Positions 1 to 5,021 of a stretch of 5,140 bases of DNA are shown in pieces. Below the pieces are notes generated by a model. It was not told the DNA's origin. It ran no database searches and saw only the letters and a program-made list of their open reading frames with translations. The position numbers and the translations under genes are program-made. This stretch comes from UBA7672 sp035995285. GTDB taxonomy: Bacteria > Pseudomonadota > Alphaproteobacteria > Caulobacterales > Hyphomonadaceae. The stretch's first letter is position 1, and the number at the start of each line of letters is the position of its first letter. The DNA is taken from assembly GCA_035995285.1 (NCBI GenBank), contig DASYKO010000071.1:1-5140 (forward strand). Direction: 5' to 3'.

Positions 1-86
1 TCAGCCCGGCCGCGCAAGCCTTGTGCCCTGCTTCTGGTTACGAAATTAGGCCAGATCAAGGTCAATACCGGCGATTCCCGGAGGCT

Positions 87-587
87 TCAGGGGCCATTCC
101 GCGAAGGCCGTTTATAGGCATTCCAGTGGGTTAATTCCGTAACGGAAGGACGACGTGCGCGTCCATCCTCGTGAATGGCGACGGCGATCACAACCGCCTC
201 ACACAGAATCTGCTGCGTCCCGTCTGGGGCAGTCTTCTCGATGGATTGCCGGAAATTCAGCCTCGGGCCCTTCATTCCCTCGAAATCGGTGCGGACGATC
301 AGGGCGTCGTGGATGCGAGCGGGGGCCTTGTAGTCGATCTCGACCCGGATGACCGCGAATATTCCATGGTCGGTACGGTCCTGGGGCGTGCCCATGACGC
401 GCAGGAATTCCGACCGGCCGCGCTCGAAAAACCGGAGGTAGGTGGCGTGATAGACGACGCCGGTGAAGTCGGTGTCTTCATAATAGACACGTACCGGCAG
501 CAAATGCTGGCCGTCCACGAGCCTTCCTGAGGAAGGAAGATCGGCCGAGGGAGGAAGATCGGCGGAAGAGGGCAGGTCTTGTGACAT
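87..587 (-). CDS. ybgC: YbgC-type acyl-CoA thioesterase (Tol-Pal associated, hotdog fold)
   Basis: A 166-residue 4-hydroxybenzoyl-CoA thioesterase-like protein that hydrolyses acyl-CoA thioesters in the cytoplasm. The family signature is clear: VRVYYEDTDFTGVVYHATYL at residues 32-51, with the active-site Asp (D40) in EDTD and the following YH pair, then LRFFERGRSEFL. The hotdog strands continue in FAVIRVEIDYKAPARI (77-92) and AVVIAVAIHEDGRARR (131-146). The family is usually 130-150 residues, so the extra length is the N-terminal DLPxSx repeat (residues 4-21). The ATG at 587 has only a weak GGGG-type ribosome site, itself part of an inverted repeat. An in-frame GTG at 518 has a better site (AGGA, 6 nt away) and would give 143 residues. 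I keep the ATG because the repeat copies differ mainly at synonymous third positions, which suggests they are translated, and because residues GRL before the GTG resemble what I recall of homologues. In most proteobacteria tolQ follows; here it would lie past the left edge. Family identity is secure, the exact start less so. Confidence 0.95.
   Translation of the reverse strand: MSQDLPSSADLPPSADLPSSGRLVDGQHLLPVRVYYEDTDFTGVVYHATYLRFFERGRSEFLRVMGTPQDRTDHGIFAVIRVEIDYKAPARIHDALIVRTDFEGMKGPRLNFRQSIEKTAPDGTQQILCEAVVIAVAIHEDGRARRPSVTELTHWNAYKRPSRNGP
525..578 (-). repeat. Three in-frame 18-bp tandem copies encoding DLPxSx
   Basis: Three adjacent 18-bp units near the 5' end of ybgC encode DLPSSA, DLPPSA and DLPSSG. 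Copies 1 and 2 differ at six bases, five of them synonymous third-position changes. Copies 2 and 3 share their first nine bases. The pattern suggests a duplicated segment that has been kept as protein. It forms a Pro/Ser/Asp-rich, probably disordered, N-terminal tail ahead of the hotdog domain. Confidence 0.85.
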
Positions 588-592
588 CGAGA

Positions 593-613
593 CCCCGATT
601 ATGGTTATCGGGG
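593..613. promoter_or_regulatory. Inverted repeat at the ybgC start: possible operator or mRNA hairpin
   Basis: Perfect 7-bp arms, CCCCGAT at 593-599 and ATCGGGG at 607-613, are separated by 7 bases. The repeat ends five bases before the ybgC ATG. In ybgC mRNA the downstream arm contains the GGGG that is the only purine tract near the ATG, so a hairpin would hide it. As DNA, the repeat is centred on a CATAAT -10-like box and could be a regulator site. What is seen is the symmetry; either role is inference. It has no following T-run, so it is not a classical terminator. Confidence 0.5.
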
Positions 614-624
614 GCGATTGTCGA
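598..624 (-). promoter_or_regulatory. Candidate sigma-70 promoter for ybgC
   Basis: On the minus strand a TCGACA box (624-619, 5 of 6 to TTGACA) is followed after 15 bases by CATAAT (603-598, 5 of 6 to TATAAT). The spacer is short. Transcription would start only a few bases before the ATG at 587, giving an almost leaderless mRNA for that start, or a leader of about 70 bases for the GTG at 518. An alternative pairing is TTGGCG with GATAAC at 18 bases. Confidence 0.3.
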
Positions 625-691
625 CGGCGCCAACCGATCTTGCCGCCCTCTGGGGCAGGGGCGAGTCAGACTGTCGCATCGGTGGCGTTGC

Positions 692-726
692 ATCGCTGCC
701 GTGGGATCGCTGCCGTGGGATCGCTG
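692..726. repeat. 14-bp tandem repeat, 2.5 copies
   Basis: The unit ATCGCTGCCGTGGG occurs perfectly at 692-705 and 706-719, followed by a half copy (ATCGCTG) at 720-726. It is in the gene-free stretch between ybgC and the 61-residue ORF. The unit is not a multiple of three and no ORF crosses it convincingly, so it is probably non-coding. Function unknown. Confidence 0.9.
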
Positions 727-762
727 AATGTGCAGTGACGATCCCGTGACGGACCAGACCAG

Positions 763-821
763 CCTGAAAGCCAGGCCGGCCTGAAAGCCAGAATGACCTG
801 AAAGCCAGAATGACCTGAAAG
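763..821. repeat. 17-bp tandem repeat, about 3.5 copies
   Basis: Units are CCTGAAAGCCAGGCCGG (763-779), then two identical CCTGAAAGCCAGAATGA (780-796, 797-813) and a partial CCTGAAAG (814-821). The junction of the first two copies creates a perfect 12-bp palindrome, CAGGCCGGCCTG (772-783). The array lies just downstream of the stop codon of the 61-residue minus-strand ORF. The two identical copies point to recent duplication. No T-run follows, so it does not look like an intrinsic terminator. Confidence 0.9.
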
Positions 822-830
822 GGTGTGAGC

Positions 831-1016
831 TTAGACGCCCAGAGTGCCGGCGATCTCGCCGTCGCGCTCGAGGATGAGGATCACGCAGGACCCATCCGGA
901 TTTTCATCGATCCGGAAATCGGCGAGCTGGCCGCCGTCTTCAAGAATCTCGGCAAGAGCCCGTTCGGCTTCCCGCCTGGTCTTGTAGCGTGCTTGTCCTT
1001 TCATTTTGAAAGGCAT
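831..1016 (-). CDS. Small conserved-looking protein of unknown function (61 aa)
   Basis: I do not recognise this protein. It starts with a short basic segment (MPFKMKGQARYKTRREAE), continues as a likely helix (residues 13-27) and then two probable beta strands, LADFRIDE (31-38) and SCVILILERDG (43-53), ending in AGTLGV. A turn, NPDG, sits between them. There is no signal peptide or membrane segment, so it should be a small cytoplasmic protein. The balance of charged residues and the regular helix-strand pattern look like a real protein, whereas the overlapping plus-strand frame (825-1145) looks like antisense shadow. The ribosome site is weak (GGACCTGAG region before the ATG at 1016); a second ATG at residue 5 has none. 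It reads away from the membrane protein gene, sharing the region between them. Confidence 0.62.
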   Translation of the reverse strand: MPFKMKGQARYKTRREAERALAEILEDGGQLADFRIDENPDGSCVILILERDGEIAGTLGV

Positions 1017-1362
1017 GGCAGTCTCAGGTCCAATTCGAGGCCGGGCAGGGCCTATTCCCCGTCACCGGTATCTGCAGCCGCTGGTTCTCCATCAGCCGCG
1101 GGAACTCCTATAGCATCGCGGTTTCGCGACGTCCCTGCGACGTGAGATGCAATTTTGTGCGACTGTGGTGAATCCCTCGAATACATCGGCAAATACAGGC
1201 TGCAGTTGCTCGAAAAAAGTTCGGTAATGCGGGAAGATCGGGCAGCCGGCTGACCCTTCGATGGACAGGGACTTGCCGGTCGGTGGGTCGAGCTGGCGGT
1301 TGGGCTGGTGGTCGAGCTGGTGGCTGGACTGGTGGTTGGGGTGGTGGTTGGGGTGGGGCGGA
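1017..1362. other. Divergent gene-free region of about 350 bases
   Basis: This stretch separates the minus-strand 61-residue ORF from the plus-strand membrane protein and should contain the promoters of both. Apart from the nested inverted repeats and the G-rich tract, I see no gene. The part around 1150-1230 is the least GC-rich and most promoter-like (for example TTGCTC and TAATGC on the plus strand), but the spacing is only 13 bases, so I do not call a promoter. If the membrane protein starts at 1261 instead of 1363, the region ends at 1260. Confidence 0.6.
1113..1150. promoter_or_regulatory. Nested inverted repeats in the divergent intergenic region
   Basis: Two adjacent hairpin-forming inverted repeats are visible: TCGCG-GTTT-CGCGA (1116-1129) and ACGTC-CCTGC-GACGT (1129-1143). 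They are enclosed by GCATC (1113-1117) and GATGC (1146-1150), which pair in competition with two bases of the first stem. The element lies about 100 bases upstream of the minus-strand 61-residue ORF start and about 110-250 bases upstream of the plus-strand membrane gene. It could be a structured RNA leader, a pair of operator sites, or chance in GC-rich DNA. No T-run follows on either strand. Confidence 0.4.
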
Positions 1363-1373
1363 ATGGCGGGTGG
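1287..1373 (+). repeat. G-rich TGG-repeat tract with G-quadruplex potential
   Basis: The tract contains GTCGAGCTGG twice (1287-1296, 1311-1320) and a perfect 12-bp tandem duplication, GGTGGTTGGGGT (1331-1342, 1343-1354). G-runs at 1338-1341, 1350-1353, 1355-1358 and 1368-1370 fit a four-run quadruplex with loops of 8, 1 and 9 bases, besides many GG pairs. If translated in the membrane protein frame, it gives a Trp-rich run of WW/WL/GW repeats that looks unlike a normal protein N-terminus. It therefore probably lies in, or forms part of, the 5' leader. Confidence 0.75.
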
Positions 1374-2673
1374 CGGCAGATGGCGATGGCGGTGGCTGAC
1401 GGCGCCGTTCTCACCGCGGGGGCTATCGGGGTTCGCACTGCTGGGGTTCTTCGTGCTGTCGGTGATGGCGACGGGACTGGGCTTCGCGGACCTGCGCGCG
1501 GCGAACACGGATGCGGGCCAGCTGTCGGCGGCTGAGCTTGCGATCACCGGGGCGACCACGCTGTTCGTCGTCAGTGCGATGGTGGTGGCGCTGCACCATG
1601 TCGTGGCGGGACAGGCCTGGTGGATCAGAGGCGTGTCGTTCGTCTTCTACCTGCTCTTCGCGGTGTGGACGGTGGGGTTCAGCTACGGCTTCTTCTGGAA
1701 GGAACTGGCCGGGCAGGAATTCACCGAGCGTCAGTTCGAACGGGTGATCACGGATCTGTCCGGCTCAGTGGCACGGACATCGGGGGCGCTCGTGGCCGCC
1801 GAGCGCTCGACAGCGGAGGCGGGGGAGCTAGCTGCCTCCCGCGCGCAGACCGAGGCGAGTGAAGGCCGCACCTGCGCCAACCGTCCGGCGTCTACCCCGG
1901 GCGAGGGGCCGCTGATGCGCAGCCGGTTCTCGTTCGCCGATCGTGCGGCCAAGCTGCGTGATGAGGTGAGGGGCTCGTGGACTGGGCCGCTTGCCGCGCA
2001 GCGCGAGACGCTTGGGCGGCAGGTGGATGCGTTGGTGAAGCGGGCGGCGCCGGCGGCGTCGGTCTCGATATCGGCGGAGGAGCGGGCGCAGCTGGGGAAG
2101 CTGGCGATGGCCTCGCGGTTGCCATCGGCGGAGCGGCGGGTGCTGTTCACCGGCGTGCATGAGGATGCGCGGGCATTTGCGGCGGCGGCGAATGATTTGC
2201 GCGCCATTCACGCGGGCGCGTTTGCGGGGAGGCTGGAGCAGTTGGCGGCGGAGGTGGGGCCGGATCCGCTGAGGCCGGGATCTCCGGATCCGACGCGGGC
2301 GCAGGACCCAGGCTATTGCTGGGACGTGGTGCTGCACGAGAAGCTGATCGCGGCGGCAGCCCAGCTTCGTGCGGTGGAGCCGGTGAGCGCGCCTGAGTTC
2401 GAATTCATTGAAGGCCCCAAGGCGACGCGTGCGGCTTTCTTCGGCCTGATCGACTGGCTCGCCAGTCTCGCGGGCGTCAAGACACAAGGCGGCAATGACT
2501 TCGTGTTCGACGACAAGGCCTTCCTTGCGCTGTTCGCAAGCCTCGTCGTCGATCTCGGCATCGTTTTCCTGACGCTTATCCGCGATGCGCGCCCAGGCCG
2601 CCGCAAGCCGAGCAGGGCCGCCGAGGGGCAGGGCCAGCCCACGCCGCCGCGGCTGTCGACGATCCTGGAGTAG
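1363..2673 (+). CDS. Uncharacterised four-helix membrane protein with large periplasmic domain
   Basis: A 436-residue inner-membrane protein that I cannot assign to a named family. Numbering from the ATG at 1363, membrane helices are near residues 20-42, 57-80 and 89-112, and again near 386-406. Basic residues before helix 1 (RWRWRW) and after helix 4 (RDARPGRRKPSR) place both ends in the cytoplasm, leaving about 275 residues between helices 3 and 4 in the periplasm. That part is Ala/Arg/Glu-rich and mostly helical with coiled-coil-like stretches (about 125-165, 190-225, 270-300). It has the protein's only two cysteines (C171, C319), which could form a disulfide. A segment TCANRP...GEGPLMRSR (170-188) looks motif-like. 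The frame is open to an ATG at 1261 (470 residues), but that adds a Trp-rich low-complexity stretch and has no ribosome site; the 1363 ATG follows GGGGCGGA. Its stop lies 3 bases from the converging AHSA1 stop. A structural or envelope role is possible but unproven. Confidence 0.85.
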   Translation: MAGGGRWRWRWLTAPFSPRGLSGFALLGFFVLSVMATGLGFADLRAANTDAGQLSAAELAITGATTLFVVSAMVVALHHVVAGQAWWIRGVSFVFYLLFAVWTVGFSYGFFWKELAGQEFTERQFERVITDLSGSVARTSGALVAAERSTAEAGELAASRAQTEASEGRTCANRPASTPGEGPLMRSRFSFADRAAKLRDEVRGSWTGPLAAQRETLGRQVDALVKRAAPAASVSISAEERAQLGKLAMASRLPSAERRVLFTGVHEDARAFAAAANDLRAIHAGAFAGRLEQLAAEVGPDPLRPGSPDPTRAQDPGYCWDVVLHEKLIAAAAQLRAVEPVSAPEFEFIEGPKATRAAFFGLIDWLASLAGVKTQGGNDFVFDDKAFLALFASLVVDLGIVFLTLIRDARPGRRKPSRAAEGQGQPTPPRLSTILE

Positions 2674-2676
2674 GGC

Positions 2677-3177
2677 TCAGGCCGCTTCCGCCCATTGGGT
2701 CATCTGGTCGAGCAAGTCTTGCGTGCCGCGTTCGCGCGAGCCGTTATCGTCGCCCTTGGCGTCGAAGGGAGAGAGGAAGGCGCCGTGCTCGGTGATCTTG
2801 AGCAGCGAGCCTGAACCGTCCGGGCTGAATTCGATCGTGGCCAGCGAGACCGAGATGCGCACGCCGTTGAGGTGCATGTCGTAGGCGTAGACGATGCGTT
2901 TTTCCGGGATGATTTCCCAGTACGTATTCTGGAAGTCGGAGACGAAACCGCTGGGCCATCTGCCGCGCAGGCGGTCCTTGCCGCCTTCGCGGAAATCGAA
3001 CTCGCGGATTTCCTGCACCCATTCCGACGTGCCGGTGAACCAAGCGGCCTTGGCTTCGGGCGTCGACCAGGCCTGCCAGACGCGCTTCACCGGGGCCTTC
3101 AGCCGCCGCTCGATGGTGAAGCTGCCGTAGGTTGCGGCGTGGAAGCCTGAAGGCTGGATGACGTTGGTTGGCGCCAC
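2677..3177 (-). CDS. AHSA1/SRPBCC domain protein (copy 1)
   Basis: A 166-residue protein of the START-like SRPBCC superfamily, AHSA1 (Activator of Hsp90 ATPase homologue, C-terminal) type. These proteins form a helix-grip fold with a deep hydrophobic cavity for small ligands. The typical order is visible: GSFTIERRLKAPVKRVWQAW (18-37), TPEAKAAWF (39-47), EFDFREGGKDRLRG (59-72), WEIIPEKRIVYAYD (87-100), SLATIEFSPDGSGSLLKITE (111-130) and the C-terminal helix (149-165). The frame is open to an ATG at 3390, but that part overlaps the GST gene. The GTG at 3177 has an AGGAG site six bases before it and lies 17 bases after the GST stop, so translation coupled to GST is likely. It shares the GGKD and IxPxKR motifs with the second AHSA1 protein in this window but is clearly diverged from it. 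It is the last gene of the probable operon. The ligand is unknown. Confidence 0.92.
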   Translation of the reverse strand: MAPTNVIQPSGFHAATYGSFTIERRLKAPVKRVWQAWSTPEAKAAWFTGTSEWVQEIREFDFREGGKDRLRGRWPSGFVSDFQNTYWEIIPEKRIVYAYDMHLNGVRISVSLATIEFSPDGSGSLLKITEHGAFLSPFDAKGDDNGSRERGTQDLLDQMTQWAEAA

Positions 3178-3183
3178 GGCTTG

Positions 3184-3188
3184 CTCCT
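3184..3188 (-). promoter_or_regulatory. Ribosome binding site that fixes the GTG start of AHSA1 copy 1
   Basis: AGGAG on the minus strand, six bases before the GTG at 3177 and just past the GST stop codon (3197-3195). It supports GTG over the far-upstream ATG at 3390, which lies inside the GST gene. Confidence 0.75.
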
Positions 3189-3194
3189 GCTCGC

Positions 3195-3845
3195 TCAGCT
3201 TCTGGGGAACATCTTGAAGTATGGCTCCGCCTCGGCGAGCACACGCATGAAGCAGGGGCGCGCGGCCAGCCGCTCGAGATAGCGCTGGGCGCCGGGGTGC
3301 TTGTCGCCGAAGGGAGCAACCTCGTTGGCGTAGAAGAGCGCGGGCGCCGCTGCGCAGTCGGCCATGGTGAAGGTCATGCCGGTGGCCCAACCGCCATGCT
3401 CCATGTCGCGGTCGACGAGATCGAGCGCGGTCTGCAGATCGAAATGCGTCTGCTCCACACCTGATGGATCCTTCTTGTCGGCGGGGCGCAGCCGGTCGCC
3501 GACGATGCGCTGCATCCGTTCGTGGACGTAGTTGTCGTAGAACCTGTCCGACAGGCGCACACGCAGCGCGAGTTCCTTGTCGGCGGGCACGAGCTTTGCG
3601 GCCGATGAATACTTCATCGCGAGGTATTCGATGATGATGGTGGCTTCCGGATAGCCCTTGCCGGTCGCCTCATCGACGAGGACCGGGAATTTGCCGAGCG
3701 GGGTGAGTTTGTAGAACGCCTCGCGCTGCTCCGGGTCTTGCAGGTCCACGATCTCGCGCTCGAATGGAATGTCCGCTTCATAGAGGGCGATCAGCGCCTT
3801 CCAGCAGTAGGAGGCGAGCGGATGATAGTAGAGGCGGAGTGTCAT
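3195..3845 (-). CDS. Glutathione S-transferase family protein
   Basis: A 216-residue cytosolic GST, full length for the family, expected to conjugate or otherwise use glutathione on electrophilic substrates. The N-terminal thioredoxin-like domain (about 1-80) shows LRLYYHPLASYCWKALIALY, with Ser12 and Cys14 as candidates for the residue that activates glutathione. Next come GKFPVLVD (51-58) with the cis-proline Pro54, and the glutathione-contacting PEATIIIEYL (66-75), where Ala68 replaces the more usual Ser. The helical C-terminal domain (about 90-210) has the N-capping box T-M-A-D (160-163) followed by CAAAPALFYA. The ATG at 3845 has AGGA seven bases upstream (3856-3853). It follows the GNAT gene after a 74-base gap and precedes AHSA1 copy 1 by 17 bases. 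I cannot assign a GST class with confidence or name a substrate. Confidence 0.95.
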   Translation of the reverse strand: MTLRLYYHPLASYCWKALIALYEADIPFEREIVDLQDPEQREAFYKLTPLGKFPVLVDEATGKGYPEATIIIEYLAMKYSSAAKLVPADKELALRVRLSDRFYDNYVHERMQRIVGDRLRPADKKDPSGVEQTHFDLQTALDLVDRDMEHGGWATGMTFTMADCAAAPALFYANEVAPFGDKHPGAQRYLERLAARPCFMRVLAEAEPYFKMFPRS

Positions 3846-3919
3846 TGTTCGGTCCTGGGTTCTTTCCCGAAGGAATGATGTTGATTACGCCGGAAGTTAG
3901 TTGCGCCTAAAGCAGGTGT

Positions 3920-4405
3920 TCATTCGTCGAGGAAGCGGACCATCACGATATCATCGATCTCGCCGGCCTCCCCCGAACGGCGGAATGAGCGGCGCTGGAC
4001 GTTTTCCTTATGGAAGCCCATGCGCTCGTAGAAGGCGATGCCGCGGGCATTTTCCGGCTCGACCATCAGCTGCACGCGAATGACGCCGGCAGCCTTCAGG
4101 TCAGCGAGCGCGCCGGCGATCATCTCGCGTGCGAGGCCGCCGCCTTTCAGCTCCGGATGGACAGCGAACGTGCCGAGTTCGGCGACATGATCGCCGCGAC
4201 CCTCGAAGCGGGTGACGCGGTAGAAGCCGGCGACTTCGCCCTCGCGCTCCGCAATGAAGAAGGTCTCCGCCGCGAGATACTTCGCGAACAGGCGCCGGAA
4301 ATCCTCGATGCTCATCGGATCATATCCCATCCATGGGATCACGCTCGCATCCATGTAGATGCGGTAGACGGCGTCGACGTCGGCAGGGCGGGCGAGGCGG
4401 ATCAT
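3920..4405 (-). CDS. GNAT family N-acetyltransferase
   Basis: A 161-residue Gcn5-related acetyltransferase, which would transfer an acetyl group from acetyl-CoA to an unidentified amine. It opens with the usual first strand and helix, IRLARPADVDAVYRIYMDA (2-20). The middle strands are FFIAEREGEVAGFYRV (49-64). Motif A is LGTFAVHPELKGGGLAREM (77-95), with K87-G-G-G-L-A in place of the common Q/R-x-x-G-x-G/A acetyl-CoA loop. Motif B is VQLMVEPENARGIAFYERMG (111-130) followed by F131. The frame is open to an ATG at 4510 (196 residues) that has GAGGG upstream. The extra part uses codons such as ATA, GTA, ATA and AGA that the rest of the window avoids, and it lies before the first family strand, so I prefer the ATG at 4405. 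That start has no good ribosome site, so the choice is uncertain. It lies 133 bases after the AHSA1 copy 2 stop, in the same direction. Confidence 0.93.
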   Translation of the reverse strand: MIRLARPADVDAVYRIYMDASVIPWMGYDPMSIEDFRRLFAKYLAAETFFIAEREGEVAGFYRVTRFEGRGDHVAELGTFAVHPELKGGGLAREMIAGALADLKAAGVIRVQLMVEPENARGIAFYERMGFHKENVQRRSFRRSGEAGEIDDIVMVRFLDE

Positions 4406-4538
4406 AGGTCTGTCTATTACGCCTATCGTCATTGGGTCCAAAGGCCGGAAGAGTGGGTCAGTCATCCGTTTCTTCGTCGCCTTCTGCGCCGCCGTTGTCT
4501 GGATGCTCATGGAGGTGGCCCTCAGAATTCCCTCTCGT

Positions 4539-5021
4539 TCAAAATTCTTTCGCGAGATTGTCGAGCGTGGGCTCCCAGCCTTCCTTGTAGCCTTCGACCA
4601 TGTCCGAGCCGTCGAGGGCTGCGATCTGCATGGTGACGAGCTGATGCGTGTCCTGTCCCTTCGCCCGGAATTCGACGGTGATCATGGAGGTCGCCATCGG
4701 TGTGGCCGATTCGGTGATGCGTTCGGAGAAGATGAGGCGCTTGCCCGGCACAATGTCGAGATAGTGGACTTCGGCCTGGAAGCGCATGTCGTTGGCGGGG
4801 CCGCAGCGGACGATGTCCTTGCCGCCGACGCGGAAGTCGTGCGCATCGTAGACGAGGCCGGTGTCGGCCGAGGGCTTGCTCCAGCGCAGGCGCGCTTCGA
4901 CGCTTTCCCACGCCGCGAAGACGCGGGCGGGAGAGGCCTTGTAGGTGCGCTCCAGCACTACGGTCTCGTGGGTAACGCTGGATTTTGCGAGGGTGTGGGC
5001 GAGACTGTTCGGGGAGGTCAT
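4539..5021 (-). CDS. AHSA1/SRPBCC domain protein (copy 2), paired with ArsR regulator
   Basis: A 160-residue AHSA1-type SRPBCC protein with a ligand-binding helix-grip fold. Visible elements are ETVVLERTYKASPARVFAAW (19-38), the VEARLRW helix (41-47), DFRVGGKDIVRCG (62-74), HYLDIVPGKRLIFSERI (86-102), SMITVEFRAKG (112-122) and the C-terminal helix YKEGWEPTLDNLAKEF (145-160). The frame is open to an ATG at 5099, but that extension is an Arg-rich shadow of the regulator gene. The ATG at 5021 has GGAG seven bases upstream (5032-5029) and overlaps the regulator stop as ATGA, so the two are translationally coupled. ArsR-AHSA1 pairs of this kind are frequent in alphaproteobacteria; the AHSA1 partner is often thought to bind or handle the small molecule linked to the regulator. 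The true ligand is unknown. Confidence 0.93.
   Translation of the reverse strand: MTSPNSLAHTLAKSSVTHETVVLERTYKASPARVFAAWESVEARLRWSKPSADTGLVYDAHDFRVGGKDIVRCGPANDMRFQAEVHYLDIVPGKRLIFSERITESATPMATSMITVEFRAKGQDTHQLVTMQIAALDGSDMVEGYKEGWEPTLDNLAKEF

Larger units (their letters stand above)
588..830. other. Gene-free spacer upstream of ybgC, rich in tandem repeats
   Basis: This 243-base stretch lies between two minus-strand genes. It holds the ybgC inverted repeat and candidate promoter, the 14-bp array and the 17-bp array described separately. The rest is high-GC sequence with no convincing ORF, RNA gene or terminator. Confidence 0.7.

Noticed and set aside
37..65. Possible minus-strand promoter TTGACC-17-CGTAAC after ybgC (before a presumed tolQ)
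   Set aside because: The -35 match is good but the -10 matches only three of six, and no downstream gene is visible in the window.
1..86. Short open frames at the left edge
   Set aside because: The plus frames run only into the ybgC tail and the minus frame ending at 1-3 is open for 14 codons with no start; nothing supports a gene.
692..821. Short regular repeats considered as a CRISPR array
   Set aside because: Units are 14 and 17 bp and directly adjacent, with no unique spacers of regular length and no cas genes nearby.
825..1145. Plus-strand ORF of 106 residues opposite the 61-residue gene
   Set aside because: It is antisense to a better candidate, its C-terminal half is Ser/Pro/Arg-rich low-complexity, and it has no family features.
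1731..2487. Long minus-strand ORFs (158 and 219 residues) opposite the membrane protein
   Set aside because: Arg/Pro/Ala-rich sequence typical of antisense frames in high-GC DNA, while the plus-strand frame has clear membrane helices and a conserved layout.
3178..3390. N-terminal extension of AHSA1 copy 1 to an ATG at 3390
   Set aside because: It lies almost wholly inside the GST gene in another frame, is Arg-rich, and a GTG with a strong ribosome site marks the real start.
3864..3875. Short hairpin TTCC-TTCG-GGAA (minus strand) in the GNAT-GST gap
   Set aside because: The loop is a stable UUCG type, but the stem has only four pairs and no T-run follows, so I do not call a terminator or riboswitch.
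4414..4441. Promoter-like TTGGAC-16-TAATAG before the acetyltransferase
   Set aside because: Each box matches only three of six consensus bases; the position would give a leaderless mRNA, but the evidence is too thin to annotate.
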